A DNA stretch of 59,206 nt from Beijerinckiaceae bacterium (GTDB lineage Bacteria > Pseudomonadota > Alphaproteobacteria > Rhizobiales > Beijerinckiaceae). Under the pieces are notes generated by a model. That model had not been told where the DNA came from. It worked only from the letters and a program-made list of their open reading frames with translations, and made no database searches. Positions 17,841 to 26,100 of this stretch are shown here, one piece after another (positions within the stretch are counted from its first letter, which is position 1; every line of letters begins with the position of its first letter). The DNA is taken from the NCBI GenBank assembly GCA_030684835.1, contig JAUXWZ010000009.1, positions 1-59,206 on the forward strand, given 5' to 3'. A program made the position numbers and the translations under genes.

Positions 17841-18622
17841 GCGCGCGCCACGATGCGCCGCGCGGACGCGTTCTCGTGTTGCTGCATCAGGAACATTCGT
17901 GCCCCGCCCGCATCGGCCGCTTGCTGCACACGATGGGCTACGAACTCGATCTGCGTCGACCGCGCTATGGAGATCCCTTGCCCACGACGCTGGCGGATCA
18001 TGCGGGCGCGATCATTCTCGGCGGCCCCATGAGCGTGAACGATCCTGACGAATGGATGAAGCAGGAGATCGACTTTGTTGGCGTCGCGCTGAAAGAAAGC
18101 GCGCCTCTGCTCGGCGTTTGTCTGGGCGGACAGATGATCGCGCGGCATCTGGGTGAAAGGGTTGCGCCACATCGTGATGGGCTGGCCGAGATCGGCTATT
18201 ATCCTCTGACCTCAACAGTGGAGGGTCAGGCAATCTGCGCGGCGCCATTTCCAGATCACGTCTATCAATGGCATTTCGAAGGCTTCGATTTGCCGCGCGG
18301 CGCGCAATTGCTTGCGAGGGGGACGACCTTCGAAAATCAGGCGTTCAGATACGGCAGCGCTGTGGGGCTGCAGTTTCATCCTGAAGTGACTTACGCAACT
18401 ATCTGCCGCTGGACGACGCGCGCCGCTCACCGCATGGAAGCGCCGGGCGCGCAGCAGCGCTGTGCGCACATCGATGGCTGGTATCTTTACGACGCAGCCA
18501 TCGCGCGCTGGATCGATTCATTTCTGCACTGCTGGATCGGCGGCAGCCAGGGCGGCTTGGTTCCCTTGCGCCCTGTTGCGAAGCTCCCGTCCGCGCTCCG
18601 CGCGGCGGCGTTCAATCCGTGA
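17837..18622 (+). CDS. Class I glutamine amidotransferase (GMP synthase-like)
   Basis: This protein of 261 residues is a free-standing class I glutaminase domain. The nucleophile Cys is in GVCLGGQMIARHLG, and the catalytic His is in GLQFHPEVT with a Glu two residues later. An early LGGPMSVND forms the oxyanion region. Such stand-alone proteins act on unknown targets, gamma-glutamyl hydrolysis being common. The C-terminus extends about 70 residues past the core. The gene starts inside the SDR stop codon (ATGA) and its last 11 bases overlap the convergent CAP-domain gene. Confidence 0.88.
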   Translation: MSARHDAPRGRVLVLLHQEHSCPARIGRLLHTMGYELDLRRPRYGDPLPTTLADHAGAIILGGPMSVNDPDEWMKQEIDFVGVALKESAPLLGVCLGGQMIARHLGERVAPHRDGLAEIGYYPLTSTVEGQAICAAPFPDHVYQWHFEGFDLPRGAQLLARGTTFENQAFRYGSAVGLQFHPEVTYATICRWTTRAAHRMEAPGAQQRCAHIDGWYLYDAAIARWIDSFLHCWIGGSQGGLVPLRPVAKLPSALRAAAFNP

Positions 18623-19148
18623 CGATCAGGGCCCAATAGACCTTGTACTTGCCGCCCGGCGCATAGGCGGTGGCGAGACCCATGCGCTTCATGTTTGGAT
18701 TGAGCATGTTGGCGTTGTGCGGGCGTGAATCGCGCCATCCCGAAAAGGCTTCCGCCATCGTGTAATAGCCGGCCGATACGTTTTCTGCGGCGCGACCTGG
18801 CTGAACGCCAAAGCGCGCGAGGCGCGTCTGCAACGGGCCGGGGCCATGCGTCACCTGTCCGGCGCGCGCCATCGCGTCAGCCTGCGCCTGCGCGGCCTCC
18901 TGAAGCTTGGGGTCAGGCGTGAGGGCGCCAAGTCGATTGTTGGCGCGATAAAGTGAGATCATGTCGCGCGCGGCGACAATGTCCACCTTGGCGCCAGGCG
19001 CCGCCAGATTGCGATAAAAGGCAGGCTGGCCTTCAGGCAAACGCGCGGGCGGATCTTTGGCGCAGCCGCCAAGGGTCAGTCCGGTCGCAGCAGCGAGCGC
19101 GCAGAGATAGGTAATCGCCAAGGGGAAGCGCCTTTCTGTCCTTTGCAA
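18612..19148 (-). CDS. CAP-domain (SCP/PR1) lipoprotein
   Basis: This exported protein of 178 residues starts with a lipoprotein signal whose lipobox is LGGC, so it is expected to be anchored to a membrane by its N-terminal lipid. The CAP domain follows: LYRANNRLGALTPDPKLQEAAQAQADAMA, then AENVSAGY, and the C-terminal RPHNANMLNPNMKRMGLA and WALIVTD. The likely start is TTG at 19148, with GGAG upstream; no ATG gives a sensible signal peptide. The role is unknown; bacterial CAP proteins are poorly understood. Confidence 0.78.
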   Translation of the reverse strand: MQRTERRFPLAITYLCALAAATGLTLGGCAKDPPARLPEGQPAFYRNLAAPGAKVDIVAARDMISLYRANNRLGALTPDPKLQEAAQAQADAMARAGQVTHGPGPLQTRLARFGVQPGRAAENVSAGYYTMAEAFSGWRDSRPHNANMLNPNMKRMGLATAYAPGGKYKVYWALIVTD

Positions 19149-19207
19149 GGGTGCTCCATTCCTGCCGATAATGTGCTGACGTTCTGTTACCGACCTGCGC
19201 GCGCCAC

Positions 19208-21562
19208 TCACTCCCCCGCCGGGCCGATTCCAGCCTCTTGCAAACGCGCGAAGATGGCGAAGTTGAGATCGCTCTTGATGCGGCCCGCTTTTTCGACGTC
19301 CGAGGCAAAGCAACTCAACTCGAACTTAAGCGACGTGTCCGTCATCGCAATGAAGCTGACTGACGGCTCCGGCTCGTCGAGCACAAGTTTATGCTCTTTG
19401 CCGATGCTTATCAGTAAGGCGCGCACAGCTTCGGGCGACGCTGTCAACGTCACCGAAACGGGGACGCGCACGCGGCTCACCCGGTCGCTGCGCACCCAGT
19501 TTTTAACGACGCCTGTAACCAGATTGGAGTTAGGGACAATCACTGTCACACGGTCACTGGTCTCAATCTCGGTTGAGCGGACGTTGATGCGCCGCACATG
19601 TCCGGTATCGGCGCCGACGGCGATCAGGTCGCCGACACGGATCACGCGCTCCCATAGCAGGACGAGGCCGGACACAAAATTGCCGACGATGGCCTGCAGG
19701 CCAAAGCCGATGCCCACTGACAATGCGCCCGCCACGATGGCGAGCTTGTCGAACGATAAGCCCATGTAGGTGAGGGACGCCCCGGCCGCGATGAAGACGC
19801 CGACATAACCAATGCTGGCGCGGATGGAGTTGCGCAGGCCAAGGTCGAGGCGTGTGGTCGGAAGGTATTTGTCCTCGAGCCACGACTGCAACACACGCGT
19901 GAAGATGATGCCGGCGCAAAACAGCAGAATGGCCAGCAGAATGCCGGCGAGAGAGATCGTGAGGTCCCCAACCCTGAAGCCGAAGAAAGCTCCCCGCAGC
20001 GTGCCCAACATATCGTCGGACTCGACGCCCCACGGCGCAAGAATGAGCATCGCGCAGATGATTATGAAGATAAGCGCGAGCGCGCCCTGTAGCAGGGTCG
20101 CGATTTGACGAAGCGAGTCCCGTGTCAAGCCAATCGTGTTCATGGCCGCGCGTCCCGCTACGGAGCCCGGTTGAATGGCGCGGGCTATGGAGGCGGTTGC
20201 TAACGCGTGAACCAGATAGCCAGCGGTCGTCACGAACGTGATCCAGACGACTTGATCGACAACGAAGCTTGCGAGCGCCACAAACCCTATGGCGCTGGAA
20301 AGAATGATCGTGACGATCCCAATCCAGGCAAGAAGTCGCCAGACGGAGTACCAGTCCGTCCCTGTCGTGAGACGCGGCCCGTATTCGTTTTCCTGCTCTT
20401 CCTCACGCGCGAGGATTCCGTAAAGCGTCTTGGCCATCGCAAGCGCAACGGCGACCGCGCCGACACCGCGCATGAGCACCGATGACGACACCGAAGCGGC
20501 GACGAGATCGTTCATCGCTTCGACAAACTTCATCGCGGAGACGATTATCGCAATTGTGAAAACGAGGCGCGACAGCTTTGTGGCGGTGCTTGTTTCAAGC
20601 TTGAGCAAGCGCCATTGCTGGCGGTCGATGGCGAGCAAACCGCGAGCGAGCCCGACGGCGATCGAAATGCGCCGAACGCCATCAAATAGAGCCGCAACGA
20701 GAGGCTCAAGCTGGACGTTGATGAGTTCGAAAAAACGCGCGATCTCGATGAAGGTCAGGGCGGCGACAATGGGAACTGTCGCCGTGACTGTTGCGACCCA
20801 GACGGCGCCCGCGGTTTTTTGCAGATCAGTTGGTTCTGCAAGAGATTTTGGCCGTCCCATCACGCGCCGCGCGGCCACCAGAGAAATCAGCACGCCAAGC
20901 ACAAGGCCAAGATTGCTGGCGAGCCACGCGCCTAGCCTTGATCCGGTCAGGCGTGAGGAAACGAGGGAAGCCCAATCGCTCGCAATGAGGGTCACCGCGC
21001 GAAAATCGCCCGGCAACTCCCCCATGGCCCTGTACCAAAGGTGCGGTGACAGCATACTCGTAGAACGCGCAAACAACTGCTGCTGGAACAGAGCGCGGCG
21101 GCGATTCACGATTGTGCTGCTCAATTGCTCGATCTGGACTGCGTGCAATCGCGCACGTTTCACGTTCGCGTCCAGTTCGTCGAATAGTTTCTGCTGCTCT
21201 GCGCGCTCGGACGCCGCCTGCTGACCTTCCGGCGTCGTTGGATCTTGCGTCGGCTTCTCGCCGGGTTTGCCAAGCTGTTCAAGCCGCGCGCGCGCCGACT
21301 CAAGGCGGGGTTCGAGCTCCTTGAGGATCGCGTCATTTATCTCGCCCATCGGCTCGATTTCTGCACGCAACCCGTGAAGGGCGGCTTCGTTCAGGTCGGG
21401 CCGCTCAAGCGACTTTTCGATCCGATCCAGCGTGGCGCGTACTTTGTCGGAAGATTGCGCCGCGCTCTGGACCGCTTGCTGCGCGGGCGCGACGGAAACC
21501 GCGACCGTTGCGATAAACAGCGCGCAAAGCAGGGCCAGCGTCTGGCGCAGCAAGAAGGTCAA
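19208..21562 (-). CDS. Large mechanosensitive channel (DUF3772-MscS)
   Basis: This membrane protein of 784 residues has a signal peptide, a periplasmic helical DUF3772-like region to about residue 170, and roughly eight to ten membrane helices. The C-terminal MscS pore and beta domain carries the pore-helix run GALSVGIGFGLQAIVGNFVSG, then LLWERVIRVGDLIAVG and VPNSNLV. It resembles the MscK/YbdG-size osmotic-shock channels rather than the small MscS. The start is probably the TTG at 21562. It is expected to release solutes on hypo-osmotic shock. Nothing nearby suggests a special partner. Confidence 0.92.
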   Translation of the reverse strand: MTFLLRQTLALLCALFIATVAVSVAPAQQAVQSAAQSSDKVRATLDRIEKSLERPDLNEAALHGLRAEIEPMGEINDAILKELEPRLESARARLEQLGKPGEKPTQDPTTPEGQQAASERAEQQKLFDELDANVKRARLHAVQIEQLSSTIVNRRRALFQQQLFARSTSMLSPHLWYRAMGELPGDFRAVTLIASDWASLVSSRLTGSRLGAWLASNLGLVLGVLISLVAARRVMGRPKSLAEPTDLQKTAGAVWVATVTATVPIVAALTFIEIARFFELINVQLEPLVAALFDGVRRISIAVGLARGLLAIDRQQWRLLKLETSTATKLSRLVFTIAIIVSAMKFVEAMNDLVAASVSSSVLMRGVGAVAVALAMAKTLYGILAREEEQENEYGPRLTTGTDWYSVWRLLAWIGIVTIILSSAIGFVALASFVVDQVVWITFVTTAGYLVHALATASIARAIQPGSVAGRAAMNTIGLTRDSLRQIATLLQGALALIFIIICAMLILAPWGVESDDMLGTLRGAFFGFRVGDLTISLAGILLAILLFCAGIIFTRVLQSWLEDKYLPTTRLDLGLRNSIRASIGYVGVFIAAGASLTYMGLSFDKLAIVAGALSVGIGFGLQAIVGNFVSGLVLLWERVIRVGDLIAVGADTGHVRRINVRSTEIETSDRVTVIVPNSNLVTGVVKNWVRSDRVSRVRVPVSVTLTASPEAVRALLISIGKEHKLVLDEPEPSVSFIAMTDTSLKFELSCFASDVEKAGRIKSDLNFAIFARLQEAGIGPAGE

Positions 21563-21660
21563 AGGAAGGTCTCCGGTGGCGAATCAGCGGGGGTAAAGTA
21601 TAGCCGAGGCTGGGTTAAGGACGCCTCTCCTGCCGGGTTGGCTGGGCGATTATGGGGCGC

Positions 21661-22761
21661 TCAGGCGCCGTGCGCGCCGGGATCGTCATAATCGTGCTGT
21701 CGCCCGTCAGGGTCAGTCACGCGCCAGCCGGCAGGGGCCGCCGGGTCGATGTATCGGGGGCCGACGGGAACTTTGCCGAAGCCGCCTGGAATATCGAGAA
21801 CGTAGTCAGGCTGGCACAGTCCCGATACGCGGCCGCGGAGCGCCGCCACAAGCTGGCGCCCGCGCTCAAGGCTCACCCGCAAATGGGCTGTGCCGGGCGC
21901 CAGATCTGGATGGTGCAGGTAATAGGGCTTGATCCGGTTCTCGACGAAGGCGCGCATCAGGTCGGCCAGCACAATCGGGTCATCGTTGACGCCTTTCAGG
22001 AGCACGCTCTGGCTCACCATCGGCACGCCTGCGTCGATGATTTTGGCGCAAGCCGCTCGCGCATCTGCGGTTAGTTCGCGCGGATGATTGGCGTGCAGTG
22101 CGACGTAAACCGTCTTGCCGCCACTCTTGAGCGCCTCGATCAACGCGTCGGTGATGCGGGCAGGATCGACGACGGGAATGCGCGTGTGGATGCGCACGAT
22201 CTTGACGTGCGTGATTTCGCCCAGCGCGCGCATGACGCTGGCAATGCGGCGCGGCGACATCGTCAGCGGATCGCCGCCAGTGAGGATCACCTCCCAAATC
22301 TGCGGGCGGTCGGCGATGTAGGCGAGCGCGTCGGCAAATGCCTCTGGCGACAGCGACGAGGCGCCGCCGGGCCCCACCGTTTCGCGACGAAAGCAGAACC
22401 GGCAATAAACCGCGCAGACGTGCAAAAGCTTCAGCAGGACACGGTCGGGGTAACGATGCACAACGCCCTCGACCGGCGCATGCGCTTCGTCGCCGATGGG
22501 GTCGGCGCGTTCGTGTGGAGCCGACCTCATTTCCGCCAGGTCGGGAATAAACTGGCGGGCGATTGGGTCGTGCGGATCGCCTGAATCAATCAGATCCGCA
22601 ATCGCCGGCGTGATCGCGATCGCGTATTTTGCGGCCAGCTCTCCCAAGCCCGCCACGTGCTGTGGCGCAATCAAGCCGGCCGCCGACAGGTCGGCCGGGC
22701 TGCGCAAGCTTGGGCGCAGGTCTGGACCGTCGAAGATGGGCAGTTTGCTGGGAGACGACAT
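21661..22761 (-). CDS. epmB: EF-P (R)-beta-lysine-forming lysine 2,3-aminomutase
   Basis: This is a radical-SAM, PLP-dependent aminomutase of 366 residues that makes (R)-beta-lysine for EF-P. The iron-sulphur site is CxxxCxxC at Cys116, Cys120 and Cys123 (CAVYCRFCFRRE). TGGDPL is the usual SAM-binding follow-up. The PLP Lys is expected in DIPGGFGKVPVGP near the C-terminus. It could formally be a general KamA, but length and the presence of epmA and efp within 3 kb make EpmB the better call. It diverges from the small membrane-protein gene. Confidence 0.9.
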   Translation of the reverse strand: MSSPSKLPIFDGPDLRPSLRSPADLSAAGLIAPQHVAGLGELAAKYAIAITPAIADLIDSGDPHDPIARQFIPDLAEMRSAPHERADPIGDEAHAPVEGVVHRYPDRVLLKLLHVCAVYCRFCFRRETVGPGGASSLSPEAFADALAYIADRPQIWEVILTGGDPLTMSPRRIASVMRALGEITHVKIVRIHTRIPVVDPARITDALIEALKSGGKTVYVALHANHPRELTADARAACAKIIDAGVPMVSQSVLLKGVNDDPIVLADLMRAFVENRIKPYYLHHPDLAPGTAHLRVSLERGRQLVAALRGRVSGLCQPDYVLDIPGGFGKVPVGPRYIDPAAPAGWRVTDPDGRQHDYDDPGAHGA

Positions 22762-22865
22762 CTACGGTCCTTAAATGCGAGCGGGCGGCGAAGCAACGCA
22801 GATGCGTGCGTAACCGGAACGCTTCATCGTCGCGGTGGGTTAGCCACATGAATAAGGAGACAGTC

Positions 22866-23306
22866 ATGACCCATATCGATCCCAAGCGTCCCGCAGATAA
22901 TGCGCACAGCGGTTCGCGCTCTGACCCGAGCGTGCGGGGCACTGATCATGGCGTCAACCCGGCAGAGCCCGTCATCCATGATGCGGCTCCCGTGCGTAGC
23001 GGGGGTCAAGCGCGTCAGGCTCCCCCCGGCCGTCGGGTTCTTTTCGTGCTCGTGGCGGGCCTTGTTCTCGCGATGATCGCCTGGGCTGCGGTTGAGCTTT
23101 TCTCGAGCGGCCCTTCGCGTGTTTCAAATACGGGCGAACCCAGCACGACGGGGACGGCCAACCAGCAACCGACTGCTGGCGGCATCCCCTTATCGCCGCC
23201 GGTCGGCTCGCCCGAGGGAAGCGGTTCCCAGGGGCAGACTGCTCCGGGCGCAGTTGGGCGGGGAAGCACGTCGGCGCCGTCGCCTTCCAGCGACAGCGCG
23301 AGGTAA
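22866..23306 (+). CDS. Small single-pass membrane protein of unknown function
   Basis: This protein of 146 residues begins 5 bases after a perfect AAGGAGA. About 55 hydrophilic residues are followed by one membrane helix (RVLFVLVAGLVLAMIAWAAV) and a Ser/Thr/Pro/Gly-rich tail of about 60 residues that is probably disordered and periplasmic. I recognise no family. It lies between epmB (divergent) and epmA (convergent, one base gap), inside the EF-P modification cluster, but nothing in the sequence ties it to EF-P. Confidence 0.7.
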   Translation: MTHIDPKRPADNAHSGSRSDPSVRGTDHGVNPAEPVIHDAAPVRSGGQARQAPPGRRVLFVLVAGLVLAMIAWAAVELFSSGPSRVSNTGEPSTTGTANQQPTAGGIPLSPPVGSPEGSGSQGQTAPGAVGRGSTSAPSPSSDSAR

Positions 23307-23307
23307 T

Positions 23308-24348
23308 TCAGGGCAAGGGCGTCCAGATGACATTCTCGACGCTCCCGGCCCCGGTGGCCAGCATGACCACGCGGTCAGCGCCCAGCGCGATGCCGCTGGC
23401 GGGGGGCATGTGCGCCAACGCGGCTAAAAAGTCCTCGTCAATCGGGTAGCTCCGTCCATAGATGCGCGCCATCTCGGCCATCTCGGCCGTCAGCCGGGCG
23501 CGTTGTTCGATGGGGTCGGTCAACTCACCAAACGCATTCGCGATCTCGACGCCGCAGGCATAGATTTCAAATCGCTCCGAAACCTCCGGCCGTTCAGCGT
23601 TGCGGCGCGCGAGCGCGGCTTCGGACGCCGGGTATTCGTCGAGGATTGTAAGCCTGCCTGACCCCAGCTCGGGCTCGACTTTTTCGCTGAGTATTTTGCT
23701 GAACAGATCGCTCCAGGTGTCGTCGACGCTGACACGCGACCCGATAGCTTGCGCCATTGAGGCCAGCATGTCGCGATCATTGTCGCCGCTTGCCCGTAAC
23801 GTGGACTGAAGGTCCACTTTGGCAAAACGCGCGAACGCCTCGCAGACGGTCACCCGATCCGGGCGCGCGAAGGGGTCGCACGTGCGCCCGCGATGGGTGA
23901 ACGCCCCGCCGCCCGCCGCCTGCGCCGCCAGCGCGCACAATTGGGCGGCGTCGGCGATCAGCGCGTCGTAGTCCTCGCCCGCGCGATACCATTCCAGCAT
24001 CGTGAATTCAGGGTGATGCAGCGGCGAGCGCTCGCCATTTCGAAATACGTGCGCCAGCGAGAAAATGCGCTCCTCACCCGCCGCCAGAAGCTTTTTGCAG
24101 GCGAATTCCGGGGATGAATGCAAATAAAACTGCGTTCGAGCCTCCGGGCTTTCGTAAACGGTGGAAAATGCGCCGATATGCGCCTCATTGCCTGGAGAGG
24201 CTTGAAGCACGGCGGTGTCCACCTCCAGAAAGTCCCTTTGCGCGAACCATTCGCGCCACGCAGCAAAGGTCCGGGCGCGGGCCAAAAGCAGCGGCCGCCG
24301 GTCGGCGTGGACGCTGCGCGACCAAAAGGGCGAGGCGGGTAGCGTCAT
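23308..24348 (-). CDS. epmA: EF-P lysine (R)-beta-lysyltransferase, class II aaRS-like
   Basis: This protein of 346 residues is a paralogue of lysyl-tRNA synthetase lacking the anticodon-binding domain, also known as PoxA/GenX/YjeA. Class II motif 2 is visible in RIFSLAHVFRNGERSPLHHPEFTM (in two parts), and motif 3 in GIALGADRVVML. The lysine-binding ANAFGEL segment is also present. It activates (R)-beta-lysine and joins it to a conserved Lys of EF-P. It diverges from efp across a 117-base region that should hold both promoters. Confidence 0.93.
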   Translation of the reverse strand: MTLPASPFWSRSVHADRRPLLLARARTFAAWREWFAQRDFLEVDTAVLQASPGNEAHIGAFSTVYESPEARTQFYLHSSPEFACKKLLAAGEERIFSLAHVFRNGERSPLHHPEFTMLEWYRAGEDYDALIADAAQLCALAAQAAGGGAFTHRGRTCDPFARPDRVTVCEAFARFAKVDLQSTLRASGDNDRDMLASMAQAIGSRVSVDDTWSDLFSKILSEKVEPELGSGRLTILDEYPASEAALARRNAERPEVSERFEIYACGVEIANAFGELTDPIEQRARLTAEMAEMARIYGRSYPIDEDFLAALAHMPPASGIALGADRVVMLATGAGSVENVIWTPLP

Positions 24349-24414
24349 AATCCGTCGTTACGGCTGGCGGTTTGCGCGGTAACCGCTATTGTGCGGCCCG
24401 ATTTCAAACCGGGC

Positions 24415-24443
24415 GCGGGGGCAACAGGCTCAGCCGCCCCCGC
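24415..24443 (+). promoter_or_regulatory. GC-rich inverted repeat in the efp leader
   Basis: A perfect 8-bp inverted repeat (GCGGGGGC / GCCCCCGC) with a 13-base loop ends 22 bases before the efp ATG. In RNA it would make a very stable hairpin just upstream of the ribosome-binding site. It could be a translational control element or a protein site. The fold is seen; the function is inferred. Confidence 0.5.
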
Positions 24444-24465
24444 AGATCGATGAGGACATATACCA

Positions 24466-25035
24466 GTGAAAGTCATCGCAAGCTCCATCCGCAAAGGCAA
24501 TATCATCGAGAGGGAGGACGGTCAGCTTTACGTTGTGCTCTCCGCCGAGAGCTTCCATCCCGGAAAGGGCACGCCGACAACGCAGATCGACATGCGCCGT
24601 ATTTCCGACGGGGTGAAAACCTCGGACCGCTACAAGACGACCGAGCAGGTCGAGCGCGCGTACGTCGAGGATCGCAATTTCGAATTCCTCTACAACGACG
24701 CCGAAGGCTTCCACTTCATGAACCAGGAGAGTTTCGAAACGCTCCAGGTGTCCAAGGACGTTCTGGGCGATCAGGCCATGTACCTTCAGGAAGGCATGAA
24801 GGTGATGCTGAGCGTGTTCAACGACGTGCCGGTGGCGATTCAATTGCCGCAGCGCGTTGTGTTCGAGGTCAAGGAGACCGAGCCAGCCATGAAGGGGCAG
24901 ACTGCGTCGTCCTCTTACAAGCCGGCGATATTGTCCAACGGCGCCCGCTGCATGGTGCCGCCCCACATTCAGCCGGGAACGCGTATCGTCATCCAGACGG
25001 AAGACGGCTCGTACGTAGAGCGCGCCAAGGATTGA
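24466..25035 (+). CDS. efp: Translation elongation factor P
   Basis: EF-P of 189 residues rescues ribosomes stalled at polyproline. The N-terminal KOW-like domain carries the modified-residue loop HPGKGT, with Lys34 at the position that EpmA beta-lysylates. [13 protein letters not shown] opens the S1-like domain and the final domain ends GSYVERAKD. Length is standard. The presence of Lys34 together with epmB and epmA fits the beta-lysylation pathway rather than Arg rhamnosylation. A GC-rich hairpin precedes the start codon, and a terminator follows 22 bases after the stop. Confidence 0.97.
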   Translation: MKVIASSIRKGNIIEREDGQLYVVLSAESFHPGKGTPTTQIDMRRISDGVKTSDRYKTTEQVERAYVEDRNFEFLYNDAEGFHFMNQESFETLQVSKDVLGDQAMYLQEGMKVMLSVFNDVPVAIQLPQRVVFEVKETEPAMKGQTASSSYKPAILSNGARCMVPPHIQPGTRIVIQTEDGSYVERAKD

Positions 25036-25057
25036 TCGGGCTTGAGCGAACTTGTCT

Positions 25058-25086
25058 AAAGGCGCTGGAGCAGTCCGGCGCCTTTT
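25058..25086 (+). terminator. Rho-independent terminator after efp
   Basis: AAAGGCGC at 25058-25065 pairs with GCGCCTTT at 25078-25085 across a 12-base loop, with the T-run at 25083-25086. It is 22 bases past the efp stop codon. Confidence 0.75.
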
Positions 25087-25091
25087 GCGTC

Positions 25092-25160
25092 CTTCAGGAC
25101 TCTTTCGCGCTTCAGGACTCTTCCGCGCTTGGGGACGTATCTGCGCTTGGGGACTTGGCG
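25092..25160. repeat. 18-base tandem repeat at the 3' end of the EAL gene
   Basis: Three full units and one partial unit of 18 bases run from 25092 to 25160: 25092-25109, 25110-25127, 25128-25145 and 25146-25160. The first two are nearly identical (CTTCAGGACTCTTTCGCG). The last two are a diverged pair sharing CTTGGGGAC. The stop codon of the EAL gene lies inside the second unit, so repeat number changes would alter its C-terminus (SPSADTSPSAEES). Confidence 0.75.
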
Positions 25161-25882
25161 CCGCCGCCTGTCAGGGCGCGCATGACATCGCGTCCGGGCG
25201 AGGGGCGGGCGAAGAAATAGCCCTGCATGTAATCGCAGCCAGCCGTTTGCATGGTCAGCGCCTGCGCCTGCGTTTCAACGCCTTCCGCTGTAATCTCCAT
25301 GCCAATCGTATGCGCCATCCGCACAAACTCCCTGATCCAGTCGCTGGCCGTCGGGTCAGTCACGATTGAACGCGCAAGCTTGATCTTGCTCACCGGCAAA
25401 TCGAGCCGCAGAAATTCGCGCGAATAGCCCTGGCCGAAATCGTCGATGGCGATGCGCACGCCCATCTGGCGCAGTCGCGTCATCACGGCGCGCGCGGCGT
25501 CGGGATTTTCGAGCGCCGCATTTTCAAGAATTTCGAGTTCAAGGTGATCGAGCGACAGGCCGGCCGCAGCCGCGATGGCGGCGATGTCGTCCGGGAAGGC
25601 GCTGTGAGCAAACTGATGGGGCGCGACATTGACGCCGACCACCAGCCCCGGCCAATGCGCTGCATCAGAACAGGCGCGCGCGAGAACGAAGGCGGCGAGA
25701 TCCTCAATGCATTCTTCGGATTGGTCGAGAAATTCGTCGGGGCCGATGCATCCCCGCTCGGGATGGTTCCAGCGCGCAAGAGCCTCGAAGCCTGCGATGC
25801 GCAGCGTGGTGGACGCGATTTGTGGTTGGTACCACACGTCCATCTCGCCTGCGGCGATTGCTTTCGCCAGTGCATTGGTCAC
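25112..25882 (-). CDS. Stand-alone EAL-domain cyclic-di-GMP phosphodiesterase
   Basis: This protein of 256 residues is almost only an EAL domain, which hydrolyses c-di-GMP to pGpG with Mg2+ or Mn2+. The signature FEALARW is at about residue 32. Further conserved positions are Asn in GVNVAPHQF, Glu in LEILENA, Asp-Asp in IAIDDFGQGYS, Lys in SKIKLARS, Glu in AEGVET, and Gln in MQGYFFARP. All key positions appear present, so activity is likely. It has no GGDEF, sensor or membrane segment. It starts at GTG 25882 and diverges from bcsS 218 bases away, so it may set the c-di-GMP level seen by the PilZ domain of BcsA. Its 3' end is made of 18-base tandem repeats. Confidence 0.9.
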   Translation of the reverse strand: MTNALAKAIAAGEMDVWYQPQIASTTLRIAGFEALARWNHPERGCIGPDEFLDQSEECIEDLAAFVLARACSDAAHWPGLVVGVNVAPHQFAHSAFPDDIAAIAAAAGLSLDHLELEILENAALENPDAARAVMTRLRQMGVRIAIDDFGQGYSREFLRLDLPVSKIKLARSIVTDPTASDWIREFVRMAHTIGMEITAEGVETQAQALTMQTAGCDYMQGYFFARPSPGRDVMRALTGGGAKSPSADTSPSAEES

Positions 25883-26100
25883 GCGTGTCTCCCGCTGACG
25901 AGTCCTTTTGAGACATTAGCGTCTTCCGTCGGCGAGCGTAAGCAGGAGCGCGCTCTTAACCCTTCATAAAGCCTGCTGAAGTGTTGCCGCTTCAACTTAA
26001 CTACGACTTAAGCGAGTGACGAAAAGATAACGCTACGAGAGCGAGGGACGGTTCGCCATCGCCTTCCGTTTCGGCTTGGTTCGCGTCGTAAGGGTTAGTC

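Noticed and set aside
20430..21224. 264-residue open frame opposite the MscS gene
   Set aside because: Antisense to a well-supported channel gene, Arg/Ser-rich shadow frame.
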